Assembly (NCBI RefSeq): GCF_000069785.1
Contig: NC_010530.1
Coordinates: 1,606,001 to 1,670,000 of the forward strand
DNA: 64,000 nucleotides
DNA from: Cupriavidus taiwanensis LMG 19424
GTDB lineage: Bacteria; Pseudomonadota; Gammaproteobacteria; Burkholderiales; Burkholderiaceae
Direction: 5' to 3'
Shown here one piece after another: positions 54,860 through 63,834 of this stretch. The position numbers were made by a program, and so were the translations under genes. The notes under the pieces were generated by a model, which was not told where the DNA came from, did no database searches, and saw nothing but the letters and a program-made list of their open reading frames with translations. Each line of letters begins with the position of its first letter. The stretch's first letter is position 1.

Positions 54860-56188
54860 ATGACTAGCCCCAACGAACAGGCGATCCGCAAGGTCGCGCT
54901 GGCGTCCGTGATCGGCGCCACCATCGAGTGGTATGACTTCTTCCTGTACGGCGTGGTCGCCGGCCTGGTCTTCAACAAGCTGTACTTCCCCGGCGACGAC
55001 CCGCTGGTGGCCACCATGCTGGCCTACACCACCTTCGCGGTGGGCTTTGTCACGCGCCCGCTCGGCGGCGTGATCTTCGGACACTTCGGCGACAAGGTGG
55101 GCCGCAAGAGCATGCTGGTGATGACGCTGATGATCATGGGCGTTTCCACCTTCCTGATCGGGCTGGTGCCGACCTATGACAGCATCGGCATCCTCGCGCC
55201 GGTGCTGTTGCTGCTGCTGCGCGTGCTGCAGGGCATCGGCCTGGGCGGCGAATGGGGCGGCGCGGTGCTGATGGCGTATGAGTACGCACCTGCGGACAGG
55301 AAGGGCTTCTACGCGTCGCTGCCGCAGATCGGGCTGGCGATCGGGCTGTGCCTGGCCTCGGGCGTGGTGGCGCTGCTGTCGCTCACCCTGACGGACGCCC
55401 AGTTCCTGGCCTGGGGCTGGCGCGTCGCGTTCCTGATCTCGGCGGCGATGGTGTTCGTCGGCATGTATATCCGGCTCAACGTCAAGGAAACGCCGGAATT
55501 CGCCGTGATCAAGCAGCGCAATGCCGAAACGCAGATTCCCTTTGTCGACATGATGCGGCGCTACCCCGGCAATATCGTCAAGGGCATGGGTGCGCGCTAT
55601 ATCGACGGCGTCTTCTTCAACATCTTCGGCGTGTTCTCGATCACCTACCTGACCCAGACCGTCAATATCAGCCGCACGCAGGCGCTGGTCGGGGTGATGG
55701 CGGCGGCAATCGCGATGTGCTTCTTCATCCCGTTCTTCGGCCACCTGTCCGACCGCATCGGCCGCACGCGGGTGTATTTCTGGGGCGCGCTGATCACCGC
55801 GCTGTCGGCCTTCCCCGCGTTCTGGCTGATGCTGAACAGCGGCGGCAACACCATGCTGCTGTGGCTGTCGATCGTGGTGCCGTTCGGGATTCTCTACGCT
55901 GCGGTCTACGGGCCGGAGGCAGCGCTGTTCTGCGAACTGTTCGATGCCCGGGTGCGCTACACCGGGATCTCGTTCGTCTACCAGTTCTCGGGCATCTTCG
56001 CTTCCGGCATCACGCCCATCATCGCCACGGCGCTGCTCAAGTCGGGCGGCGGGCAGCCCTGGCAGATCTGCGCCTACGTGGCGTTCGCGGGGGTGGTGTC
56101 GGCGCTGTCGGTGGCGCTGATCGGGCGGCGCGCGGGAACCGCCGCCCCGCGCGAAAGCGGCGTGCCGCTGCGCGGCCCGGCGCGCTGA
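54860..56188 (+). CDS. MFS transporter, metabolite:H+ symporter (MHS) family
   Basis: 442 residues, 12 helices. Typical N-terminus VIGATIEWYDFFLYGVVAGL, loop FGDKVGRKSMLV, and GEWGGAVLMAYEYAP segment. Imports a carboxylate or betaine-like solute with protons (ProP/shikimate transporter relatives). ATG at 54860 after GAGGAG. Likely co-transcribed with the GMC enzyme. Confidence 0.9.
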   Translation: MTSPNEQAIRKVALASVIGATIEWYDFFLYGVVAGLVFNKLYFPGDDPLVATMLAYTTFAVGFVTRPLGGVIFGHFGDKVGRKSMLVMTLMIMGVSTFLIGLVPTYDSIGILAPVLLLLLRVLQGIGLGGEWGGAVLMAYEYAPADRKGFYASLPQIGLAIGLCLASGVVALLSLTLTDAQFLAWGWRVAFLISAAMVFVGMYIRLNVKETPEFAVIKQRNAETQIPFVDMMRRYPGNIVKGMGARYIDGVFFNIFGVFSITYLTQTVNISRTQALVGVMAAAIAMCFFIPFFGHLSDRIGRTRVYFWGALITALSAFPAFWLMLNSGGNTMLLWLSIVVPFGILYAAVYGPEAALFCELFDARVRYTGISFVYQFSGIFASGITPIIATALLKSGGGQPWQICAYVAFAGVVSALSVALIGRRAGTAAPRESGVPLRGPAR

Positions 56189-56193
56189 CCGCA

Positions 56194-56229
56194 AGCGTCG
56201 CGGCCAGCGTTGCGGCCAGCGTTGCGGCA
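56194..56229 (+). repeat. three 12-bp tandem repeats
   Basis: Three head-to-tail copies of AGCGTTGCGGCC (first and last differ by one base each) just past the MHS stop. Short, non-coding. Confidence 0.5.
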
Positions 56230-56277
56230 AGCCGGCAATGTCTTAGAATGACACCACGCTAATGACAGGGACATTGC

Positions 56278-57000
56278 ATGCAACCTACGGACGGCACCGG
56301 CGCGGCCGCCGCCCCGCTCCTGCCCAAGGTGGTGCGCCAGCGGCTGCACGACACCGTGGTCGACCACCTGCGCAACTTCATCGTCGAAGGGGTGCTGGCG
56401 CCCGGCATGAAGCTGAACGAGCGCGAACTGTGCGAAACGCTGGGAATCTCCCGTACGCCGCTGCGCGAGGCGCTCAAGGTGCTTGCCGCCGAGGGGCTGA
56501 TCGAGATCTCGCCCAACCGCGGCGCCAGCGTCTCGCGCATGAGCGAAGCCGAGGCGTGGGAGGCATTCGAGCTGATGAGCGGCCTGGAGGCCTTTGCCGG
56601 CGAGCTGGCGTGCGAGCGCATCACGGCGCCCGAACTGGCCGAGATCAAGGCGCTGCATTACGCCATGCTGGCCTGCCATGCCCGCAATGACCTGCCCGGC
56701 TACTACAGCCGCAACCAGGAAATCCACGACCGCATCGCCGCGGCGGCGCGCAACCAGACGCTGCTGCAAACCTACCTGACGCTGAACCGGCGGCTCAAGG
56801 CGATGCGCTTCCGCTCGAACCACCAGACCGACAAGTGGGACCGCGCGGTGCACGACCACGAAGAGATGATCCGCGCGCTGGAAGCCCGCGACGGCAAGCG
56901 CCTGGCGTCCATCCTGCGCCAGCACCTGCTGGAGAAGCGCGCCGCCGTGATGCAGATCCACCCGGATCCGGCCAGCGCGCCTGCCGTGCCCAACGCCTAG
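56278..57000 (+). CDS. GntR-family (FCD) transcriptional regulator
   Basis: 240 residues. HTH with LNERELCETLGISRTPLREALKVLA and FCD domain with SRNQEIHDRIAAAARNQTLL and DHEEMIRALEARDG. ATG at 56278 after AGGGAC. Eighty-nine bases after the MHS gene and same strand, so it is probably a second regulator of that group. Confidence 0.9.
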   Translation: MQPTDGTGAAAAPLLPKVVRQRLHDTVVDHLRNFIVEGVLAPGMKLNERELCETLGISRTPLREALKVLAAEGLIEISPNRGASVSRMSEAEAWEAFELMSGLEAFAGELACERITAPELAEIKALHYAMLACHARNDLPGYYSRNQEIHDRIAAAARNQTLLQTYLTLNRRLKAMRFRSNHQTDKWDRAVHDHEEMIRALEARDGKRLASILRQHLLEKRAAVMQIHPDPASAPAVPNA

Positions 57001-57012
57001 CGCGGCGCGCCG

Positions 57013-57747
57013 TCAGCGCCGCGTGGCCAGGATGCGGTAGCCGCGGCTGCAATGCTCATGCGCCGCGGCGCGGGCTTCATCGGGGTCGTCGAACAAGCCG
57101 GCCTGCGCGATCTCCGGCACCAGCACGGCCTCGCCGGATTCCGCGGCCAGGAAGCGTCCGTCGCGCGACTGCACGATATACAGCACATCCGAGCCGACCT
57201 CGCCCACCGGCTGTCGCCAGCCCGCCGGCTGGCCCAGGCGGCGCTGCCCGGGCACGCCTCCGCCGCCGCCACCCGTGCGCCGCTGTCCCTCATCCGCACC
57301 GGTCCCGGCGCGCGCCACCTGCAGGTTGTTGCGGACTTCGTTCACGCCGAGCACGTCTTCGGCCAGTTCTTCAATGCGGAATTTGATGCCGCGGTCGGCC
57401 ACGGTGCCGGTCAGCGTGACGATGCCGGAGCCGACATCGACGGTCACGTCCGAGACGTCGTCGTCGGCATGCGCCAGCCGTTCGCACAGATCGTCGCGAA
57501 TGCGCGCATCGGTGCGCTGGTAGTTCTTGGGCAACCGGCGCGAGGCGGTCCGCGCCGGGATGCCGGGACGGTACTGGTCTTGCGGGCCCTCGCCATCTTC
57601 CGTGCCGTAGCGCGCCTGCCCGTAGCCAAAGCCCGAGCCGCCCGGATTGCCGCTGCGCCAGTGGTGTGCCTGGCGGGTATCGTCCGGCTCGCCATAGCCC
57701 CGGTTGCGCCACGTTTCCCTGATTTCCGACGGTGGATAGTCTTTCAT
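57013..57747 (-). CDS. BON-domain protein with a C-terminal DUF2188-like segment
   Basis: 244 residues from ATG at 57747 (GGAGG upstream). Disordered, glycine-rich N-terminus; BON domain at about 78-145 (DARIRDDLCERLAHADDDVSDVTVDVGSGIVTLTG split by the usual VADRGIKFRIEELAEDVLGV); glycine linker; then a C-terminal stretch DVLYIVQSRDGRFLAAESG and EARAAAHEHCSRGYRILATR like small DUF2188-type repeats. No signal peptide, so cytosolic or surface attachment is unknown. Probably stress-related. Confidence 0.75.
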   Translation of the reverse strand: MKDYPPSEIRETWRNRGYGEPDDTRQAHHWRSGNPGGSGFGYGQARYGTEDGEGPQDQYRPGIPARTASRRLPKNYQRTDARIRDDLCERLAHADDDVSDVTVDVGSGIVTLTGTVADRGIKFRIEELAEDVLGVNEVRNNLQVARAGTGADEGQRRTGGGGGGVPGQRRLGQPAGWRQPVGEVGSDVLYIVQSRDGRFLAAESGEAVLVPEIAQAGLFDDPDEARAAAHEHCSRGYRILATRR

Positions 57748-57918
57748 GGATTGCCTCCGATCTGAACGCGCGGGTTGCGCCGTATCTGGCGCCGTGTCTG
57801 CTATCGGTAGCATCATCCATGCCTCGCGCCGCGGCTGGCGGCAGGCGGCTGGCACCGTGCGGCACCACGCCGGCCTGGCCGCCGCGGTGCCGCGCAAGCG
57901 CGGGGAGCATCGAAGTTT

Positions 57919-58587
57919 TTACACGGTTGCCCCGGGCGCGGGCCGGTCGAGGTAGCCCCCCACGATGCGCCCCAGCAGCGGCAGCTTGCCGGTGAAGAAG
58001 TGATCCGCGCCCGGCACCACCACCACCGGCAGCGCCTGCGGCCGGGCCCAGTCGAACAGCGCTGCCAGTTCCGCGCGCTCGTCGCGCTCGCCATGGACCA
58101 CCAGGCAATCGGACGGCACGGCGGGCGTGTCATAGCTGCGATGGGCTTTCACCTGGCCATAAGGGGTGCCGGCCAGCACCAGGTGGCGGATCGGCACGGA
58201 CTGCGCCGCCAGCGCCGCGGCCACATGGGCCATGACGAAGGCGCCGAAGGAGAAGCCGGCCAGCGCCAGCGGCAGGCCGGGATGCGTGTCGCGCAGATGC
58301 GCGACGACCGCCAGCATGTCCAGCGTCTCGCCCCGTCCCTGGTCATGGGCGCCACCGGAACCGTCCACGCCGCGAAAATTCGGCCGCACCGCCAGGTAGC
58401 CGCGCGCCACCAGCGCCTTGGCCAGCTGGTGCGGCACCTTGTGCGTGGCCGAGCCGCCCAGCAACGGATGCGGGTGGCCCACCACGGCAATGCCGCGCGG
58501 ATCGCCCACGGGCCGGTCGACCAGCAGTTCAATCGGCCCGGCTTCGCCGTCGAGCCGGGTCTTTTCGGTGCCTGACGCAACCGCCAT
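57919..58587 (-). CDS. alpha/beta hydrolase
   Basis: 222 residues. Nucleophile elbow GFSFG (serine in LALAGFSFGAFV), oxyanion region VVGHPHPLLGGSATHKV, and late histidine GADHFFTGKL. It resembles the OsmC-neighbouring dienelactone-hydrolase-like small hydrolases. Cytosolic; substrate unknown. ATG at 58587. Confidence 0.88.
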   Translation of the reverse strand: MAVASGTEKTRLDGEAGPIELLVDRPVGDPRGIAVVGHPHPLLGGSATHKVPHQLAKALVARGYLAVRPNFRGVDGSGGAHDQGRGETLDMLAVVAHLRDTHPGLPLALAGFSFGAFVMAHVAAALAAQSVPIRHLVLAGTPYGQVKAHRSYDTPAVPSDCLVVHGERDERAELAALFDWARPQALPVVVVPGADHFFTGKLPLLGRIVGGYLDRPAPGATV

Positions 58588-59056
58588 GCGTGCTCCTGAG
58601 TATGTCGAGACTAAGGTAAGGGCCGCGCACGGCCCGAAGTCCGCGATGTTACTGCGATGACGGCGGTCGTGCCGGCGGCGATCCGTGGCGACAGGACGGT
58701 CCGTGCACGGATGCGTATCAATTTGTCACGGTGTGCCCCATCCGCCGCAGCATGCGGCGGGGTGGCGGATGCGCTTTCCTATAATTTCGCGAATCGCGGC
58801 AAGGCCCGTTGCACCGGCCGGCCGCCCGCGGCCAGCCGCTTTCGATGCCCCTCGTGGCCGCATCGTCACTGGCCCGACCATGCACCGAGAGGATCGCCAG
58901 CGAGCAGCGGTCCCCTCGCCCTGTTCATTGCCGGTGTCCCGGCCGTTCCCGCATCCGATCGCCGCGCCGCACCCTTGCCGGGTGCGGGCGCGACAGGCGA
59001 TCCCGCATGTCGATGCCGGACGGCCGCAAGCCGTCACCGTCCGACGAGATTCCGCC
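58588..59056. other. intergenic stretch upstream of the mechanosensitive channel
   Basis: 469 bases between divergent genes. The open frame running into the channel gene from 58685 lacks a ribosome site and reads as arginine/proline-rich non-coding sequence. Promoters presumed. Confidence 0.45.
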
Positions 59057-61522
59057 ATGAGCAACGTTTCACGGCTCGCACTGGGCCTTGCGCTCGCTGC
59101 GCTATGCCACCTGATGCCAGCCACCCTGCCCGCCGCGAACGCGGCGCCGGCATCCGAGGCCGCTTCCGCCACCGAGGCGCAACAGCCGCCCGCCCTGACC
59201 CACGCCGAAGCCACCGCCGAACTCAAGCGCCTGCAGACCGAGCAGGACCGCATCAAGCAGCAGGCCTCCGATCCCGACGGCACCACCAAGCTGGACGAGC
59301 TGGATCATGACCTGCACAAGCTCGATGCCGATGTCGACAAGCTGTCCGCCGCGCTGGCGCCGCAGCGCAACCAGCTGCAGGCGCAGCTCGACGTGCTGGG
59401 CCCCCCGCCATCGGACGGCATCGCCAAGGAAGCCCCGGCGGTGGTCCGGCAGCGCGCCGAACTGAATGCGCGGCGCCAGCAGCTCGATGCGCAGCTCAAG
59501 CAGGCGGCCGAGAGCAAGGAGAACATCGCCAACCTGAGCGGCCAGATTGCACGGCTGCAGCGCAGCCAGCTGAAAGACCAGCTGGCGCTGCGCTCGGACA
59601 GCATCCTGAACCCGCAGTTCTGGAAGCCGATGGTGAACCCCGCCGCCGAGGACCGCGCGCGCATGGCCGCGTTCCTGGACCAGGTGGAGCCGATGGTGCA
59701 GCTGGCGTGGCAGCCGTCGCAGCGCGCCGCCACCATCGCCCTGCTGCTGCTCGCGCTGGGCGTGTGGCTGCTGGGCAAGCGCCTGGCCGAACGCGCGCTG
59801 GCCTGGTTCTGCCTGAACAAGCTGCCGCCGACCCGGCTGCGGCGCAGTGCGCTGGCGCTGGCCACCACGCTCGCGACGGTGGCCACCACGGGGCTGGCGG
59901 TGCAGATCGTCTACAACGCCTTCACCCGCAACTATGAACTGCCGCCGGACCTGCTGACGCTGTACGGCGGACTGGTCAAGCTGACCCTGACCAGCGCCCT
60001 GATCGCGGGCCTCGGGCGCGCGCTGCTGTGCACGCGCCACCCGTCCTGGCGGCTGCCCGCGCTGGCCGATCCGGTGGCGCGGGCGATGAAGCCATTCCCC
60101 GCGGTGCTGGCCGGGCTGCTCTTGCTGGCCGGCGCGCTGGAACAGCTCAACCGCATTGCCGATACCAGCGTGCAGGTCACGCTGCTGGGGCGCGGACTGG
60201 TCTCGCTGGTGGTGGTGCTGACCATCGGCGCGGCGCTGCTGCGCGCCAACCGCGTGCGCAACGAGCTGGCGGCGGCGGGCGAGCAGCCCGAGGCGCGCGC
60301 CACGCTGGCCGGCATGATCCACGCTGGCGTCACGCTGATCGTGATCGTGTCGATGGTGGCGCTGCTGGCGGGCTATATCAGCTTCGCGCGCTTCCTGACC
60401 TATGAGCTGGTCTGGTTCGACATCGTGCTGTGCAGCCTGTACCTGCTGACCCAGGTGACGCGCGACCTGTTCGAAAGCCTGTTCTCGACCCAGCACGCCA
60501 GCGGCCAGGTGATCAAGCAGCTGTTTGGCGTCGACGATGCGCGCCTGGAACAGGCCGCCACCATCCTGTCCGGCATCGGCGCCAGCCTGTTGCTGCTGCT
60601 GGCCGTGGTGGCGCTGCTGACCGGCGGCTTCGGCACCACCCCCGCCGACCTGGTCAACAGCCTCGTCACCGTGCTGGGTGGCGAAAAGCTGCGCAGCCTG
60701 AACATCATGCCCGAGCGCATCCTCAATGCGCTGGTCGCGCTGGGCGTGGGGATCTGGCTGCTGCGCACCGTGCGGCGCTGGCTCGATGCCGAGCTGCTGC
60801 CCAAGCTGTGCATGGAGCCGGGCCTGCGCGCGTCGCTGATCACGCTGTTCAGCAATGTCGGCTATGTGCTGCTGGTGCTGCTGACGCTGTCGCTGCTGGG
60901 CGTGCGCTGGGACAACCTGGCGTGGATCGTCAGCGCGCTGTCGGTCGGCATCGGCTTCGGCCTGCAGGAGATCGTGAAGAACTTCGTCTCGGGCCTGATC
61001 CTGCTGACCGAGCGCCCGGTCAAGGTGGGCGACATGGTCAGCATCGCCGGCGTCGAGGGCGACATCCGCCGCATCAATGTGCGCGCCACCGAGATCCAGC
61101 TGGGCGACCGCTCCACGGTGATCGTGCCCAATTCGCAGCTGATCTCGCAGAACCTGCGCAATGTCACCATGAGCAACAGCACCCAGGGGGTGGCCTCGCT
61201 GCAGCTTACCTTCCCGCTGAACACCGACCCCGAGCAGCTGCGCGACCTGCTGCTCGACGTCTACCGCGAGAACGAAAGCATCCTCGACGTGCCCGCCCCG
61301 TCCGTGATGTTCAGCCAGCTGGCGCCCAACGGCATCACGCTGTCGGTGACCGGCTATGTCGGCAGCCCGCGCATCGCCGCGAACACGCGCAGCGACCTGC
61401 TGTTCGAGATCCTCAAGCGGCTGCGCGCCGCCGGCATCTCGCTGTCGGTGCCGCAATCGCTGCGGCTGGAGAACATGCCGCCGTTCGGGCCGGAACCGGA
61501 GCGCGCGCTGGCGACCGGCTGA
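59057..61522 (+). CDS. large mechanosensitive channel (DUF3772-MscS family)
   Basis: 821 residues from ATG at 59057, which starts a signal peptide (LALGLALAALCHLMPATLPA). A long periplasmic coiled-coil region (about 50-210, ELKRLQTEQDRIKQQA, QLDAQLKQAAESKEN) corresponds to DUF3772, then about ten membrane helices, and the MscS pore/beta domain ALSVGIGFGLQEIVKNFVSG with TERPVKVGDMVSIAGVEG. Inner-membrane channel that relieves hypo-osmotic shock. Confidence 0.9.
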   Translation: MSNVSRLALGLALAALCHLMPATLPAANAAPASEAASATEAQQPPALTHAEATAELKRLQTEQDRIKQQASDPDGTTKLDELDHDLHKLDADVDKLSAALAPQRNQLQAQLDVLGPPPSDGIAKEAPAVVRQRAELNARRQQLDAQLKQAAESKENIANLSGQIARLQRSQLKDQLALRSDSILNPQFWKPMVNPAAEDRARMAAFLDQVEPMVQLAWQPSQRAATIALLLLALGVWLLGKRLAERALAWFCLNKLPPTRLRRSALALATTLATVATTGLAVQIVYNAFTRNYELPPDLLTLYGGLVKLTLTSALIAGLGRALLCTRHPSWRLPALADPVARAMKPFPAVLAGLLLLAGALEQLNRIADTSVQVTLLGRGLVSLVVVLTIGAALLRANRVRNELAAAGEQPEARATLAGMIHAGVTLIVIVSMVALLAGYISFARFLTYELVWFDIVLCSLYLLTQVTRDLFESLFSTQHASGQVIKQLFGVDDARLEQAATILSGIGASLLLLLAVVALLTGGFGTTPADLVNSLVTVLGGEKLRSLNIMPERILNALVALGVGIWLLRTVRRWLDAELLPKLCMEPGLRASLITLFSNVGYVLLVLLTLSLLGVRWDNLAWIVSALSVGIGFGLQEIVKNFVSGLILLTERPVKVGDMVSIAGVEGDIRRINVRATEIQLGDRSTVIVPNSQLISQNLRNVTMSNSTQGVASLQLTFPLNTDPEQLRDLLLDVYRENESILDVPAPSVMFSQLAPNGITLSVTGYVGSPRIAANTRSDLLFEILKRLRAAGISLSVPQSLRLENMPPFGPEPERALATG

Positions 61523-61559
61523 TCGCCGGGCGGCAGTGCCGCCTTGCCGATCATCGCCG

Positions 61560-62075
61560 CTATAACGCGGCCTCACCCGCCGCGTCGGCGTCGACCGCCA
61601 CTGCCACCAGCCACCGGCGAATTAGCTGCTCTTCCTGCGCCGACAGGCCCGCCGCCAGGCGGGCCTCGTTGACCATGACGCGTTCGCGGCACTGGCCCAG
61701 CAAGGCCTTGCCCTGCTTCGTCAGCGCGATGGTCTGGATGCGGCCGTGCACCGGATGCGGCGCGCGCTCGATATGGCCCGCCTTCTCCAGGTTGCCGACG
61801 ATCACGCTGACGGTCTGCGGCGTCAGCAGCGCCAGCCGCGCCAGGTCGGCGCCGGACAACCCCGGATACGCGCCCAGCATGGTCAGCACCACGAACTGCG
61901 GCGGCGTCACGTTCAGGTCGGCCAGCGCCCGCTCCATGCGCAGCCGATTGGCCGCGCCCGCCTGCCGCAGCAGGTAGCCAAGGTGGCCGCTCTCGCCGCG
62001 CTTGCCTTCGCCCGGCGCCGGAACGGCAGAGATGTCCGCGCCCGGGGCGCCCTCGCGGGAGGTTGTCTTGCGCAT
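61560..62075 (-). CDS. MarR-family transcriptional regulator
   Basis: 171 residues with the winged helix DLARLALLTPQTVSVIVGNLEKAGHIERAP and dimerisation helices. ATG at 62075, divergent from the AhpD-like gene across 67 bases that hold a direct repeat. It probably represses that redox cluster and itself. No conserved sensing cysteine pair; one cysteine in GQCRERV. Confidence 0.88.
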   Translation of the reverse strand: MRKTTSREGAPGADISAVPAPGEGKRGESGHLGYLLRQAGAANRLRMERALADLNVTPPQFVVLTMLGAYPGLSGADLARLALLTPQTVSVIVGNLEKAGHIERAPHPVHGRIQTIALTKQGKALLGQCRERVMVNEARLAAGLSAQEEQLIRRWLVAVAVDADAAGEAAL

Positions 62076-62084
62076 AATGTCAGA

Positions 62085-62115
62085 ACTCTTATATTATGTT
62101 CGTACTCTGATATTA
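62085..62115. promoter_or_regulatory. direct repeat in MarR/AhpD divergent promoter
   Basis: ACTCTTATATTA (62085-62096) and ACTCTGATATTA (62104-62115), 11 of 12 bases alike, 19 bases apart, between the two divergent starts. Candidate MarR binding sites. Confidence 0.5.
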
Positions 62116-62142
62116 ACCCAGTTCCGCCGAAGGAGACCCGCA

Positions 62143-62643
62143 ATGCCGGATCCGCATGCCAGCATGACGTTCGAATCGTTCACGCGCGCCGCGCCCGCGG
62201 TGTACGCGGCCCTGCGCGCGCTCGGCACCGCCGTGGATGACTCGGGGCTCGACAAGCGCTTGACCGAGCTGGTCAAGGTGCGCGTCTCGCAGCTCAACGG
62301 CTGCGCCTTCTGCCTGCAGTTCCACCTGAACCTGGCGCGCCGGCATGGCGTGGACGCGCGCAAGCTGGATCTGGTCGCGGTCTGGCGCGAAGCCGGCGTC
62401 CATTCCGCGCGCGAGCAGGCGGCGCTGGGCTGGGCCGAGGCCTTGACCGTGCTGGGCGCCAGCGCGGGGGCCGGCGCGGAACACGCCCGTCAGCAGGCGC
62501 TGGCCCGGGTGCGCGAGCATTTCAGCGAGAGCGAGATCCCTTTCCTGGCCGCTTCGATCGCAGCAATCCAGGCATGGAACCGGATTGCGGCCGGCCTGCA
62601 GTTCCCGCCGCCGCCCGCCGAACCCGCACGGAGCGCCGCATGA
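62143..62643 (+). CDS. AhpD-like carboxymuconolactone decarboxylase family protein
   Basis: 166 residues from ATG at 62143 (AAGGAG upstream). The AhpD peroxidase motif is intact: C54-A-F-C57 with H61 (NGCAFCLQFH) and the upstream acidic residue, so it may reduce peroxides through the disulfide pair. Start of a three-gene operon with a four-base ATGA overlap to the next gene. Confidence 0.9.
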   Translation: MPDPHASMTFESFTRAAPAVYAALRALGTAVDDSGLDKRLTELVKVRVSQLNGCAFCLQFHLNLARRHGVDARKLDLVAVWREAGVHSAREQAALGWAEALTVLGASAGAGAEHARQQALARVREHFSESEIPFLAASIAAIQAWNRIAAGLQFPPPPAEPARSAA

Positions 62644-63101
62644 ACACCGCCACCATTCCGCACACCGGACTCCGGCATGCCGAACATGACACCGAAGTGG
62701 CCGCCTGTTTTGCGCTGATGCGGCAATTGCGTCCGCACCTGGCATCGGCCGAGGAACTGGTGGCGCGCTGGCGCCGCCAGGCCGCGACGGGCTATCGCCT
62801 GCTGGTGCTATGGGACCACGGCAAGCCGGTGGCACTGGCCGGCTGGCGCCTGCAGGAAAACCTGGTCCGCGGCATCCACGCCTATGTCGACGACCTCGTC
62901 ACCGACGCGAACGCGCGCAGCAGCGGCTACGGGCAACAGGTGATGGACCGGCTGAAACACGAGGCGCGCCAGGCCGGCTGCCGCACGCTGGTCCTCGATA
63001 CGCCACTCGCCAACGTGCTCGGCCACCGCTTCTACTACCGCAACGACCTGCTGGCGAGCGCGCTCCATTTCCATTTCCCCCTGGAGGACAACCACCGATG
63101 A
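62640..63101 (+). CDS. GNAT-family N-acetyltransferase
   Basis: 153 residues from ATG at 62640, overlapping the AhpD stop. GNAT fold with acetyl-CoA pyrophosphate loop region VTDANARSSGYGQQVMDRLK and FYYRNDLL near the end. Cytosolic; substrate unknown. Confidence 0.88.
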   Translation: MNTATIPHTGLRHAEHDTEVAACFALMRQLRPHLASAEELVARWRRQAATGYRLLVLWDHGKPVALAGWRLQENLVRGIHAYVDDLVTDANARSSGYGQQVMDRLKHEARQAGCRTLVLDTPLANVLGHRFYYRNDLLASALHFHFPLEDNHR

Positions 63102-63715
63102 CTACCTTGCTTCACCTCAGCGTCAGCAGCCGCGGCGAGGCCTCTGGCAGCCGGCAGGCCGCCGCGCGCCTGCTCGGCCAGATCGGCGCTGGCCCGCTGC
63201 GCGTGATCGCGCGCGACCTGGCCGAGCAGCCGCTGCCGCACCCGGATCGCGCCCACGTCGAAGCCAGCCTGATGCCGCCCGAGCAGCGCGGCCCGGCCGA
63301 GCATGCGGCGCTGGCGCTGTCGGAAACGCTGATCGCCGAACTGGAATCGGCCGACGCCGTGCTGATCTCGACGCCGATGCATAACTTCACCGTGCCGTCG
63401 GCGCTCAAGGCCTGGATCGACCTGGTGGTGCGGCCCAACCGCACCTTCCAGAATACGCCGGCCGGCAAGGTCGGCATGCTGGCGAACCGGCCGGTGCTGG
63501 CGGTGGTCACGTGCGGCGGCCCGTTCCGCGAAGGGCCGGGCAGCCAGCAGGATTTCCTGTCGCCATACCTCAAGTATGTGTTTGCGGCGATCGGCATCAC
63601 TCAGGTCGAAGTGATGCGCCTGGAACGCATGAACTGGGGTCCGGACTTTGCGCAAATGGCGCTGGACAGCGTGCGGGTACCGGCGGGCTGGCCGCGGGAG
63701 ATGGCACCCGCCTGA
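63098..63715 (+). CDS. azoR: FMN-dependent NADH:quinone oxidoreductase/azoreductase
   Basis: 205 residues from ATG at 63098, overlapping the acetyltransferase stop by four bases. Flavodoxin-like fold: [19 protein letters not shown] phosphate loop, [25 protein letters not shown] segment. Reduces quinones or azo dyes with NAD(P)H. The operon (AhpD, GNAT, azoreductase) under MarR is a typical electrophile-response arrangement. Confidence 0.88.
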   Translation: MTTLLHLSVSSRGEASGSRQAAARLLGQIGAGPLRVIARDLAEQPLPHPDRAHVEASLMPPEQRGPAEHAALALSETLIAELESADAVLISTPMHNFTVPSALKAWIDLVVRPNRTFQNTPAGKVGMLANRPVLAVVTCGGPFREGPGSQQDFLSPYLKYVFAAIGITQVEVMRLERMNWGPDFAQMALDSVRVPAGWPREMAPA

Positions 63716-63743
63716 CGCGGCGGAGCCGGCGCGGCGCCCCACG

Positions 63744-63795
63744 ATATTCTCATGGAAAGATTGTTCGCTTTGTTATATTCTCCAATCGAGAATAT
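63744..63795. promoter_or_regulatory. LysR-type operator region upstream of the truncated regulator
   Basis: Perfect inverted repeat ATATTCTC (63775-63782) / GAGAATAT (63788-63795) with five-base spacer, plus a third half-site ATATTCTC at 63744-63751. Confidence 0.55.
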
Positions 63796-63834
63796 CGAGA
63801 CAACCTCCTTTCCCCCTGCCGCGCCCGACCGCCG

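Noticed and set aside
56189-56262. Ala-Ser-Val-Ala repeat peptide in an alternative frame after the MHS transporter
   Set aside because: Arises from three 12-bp tandem repeats outside the true transporter frame; no evidence of translation.
59102-61576. 824-codon minus-strand frame opposite the mechanosensitive channel
   Set aside because: Gln/His/Arg-rich shadow; the plus-strand frame has clear MscS motifs.
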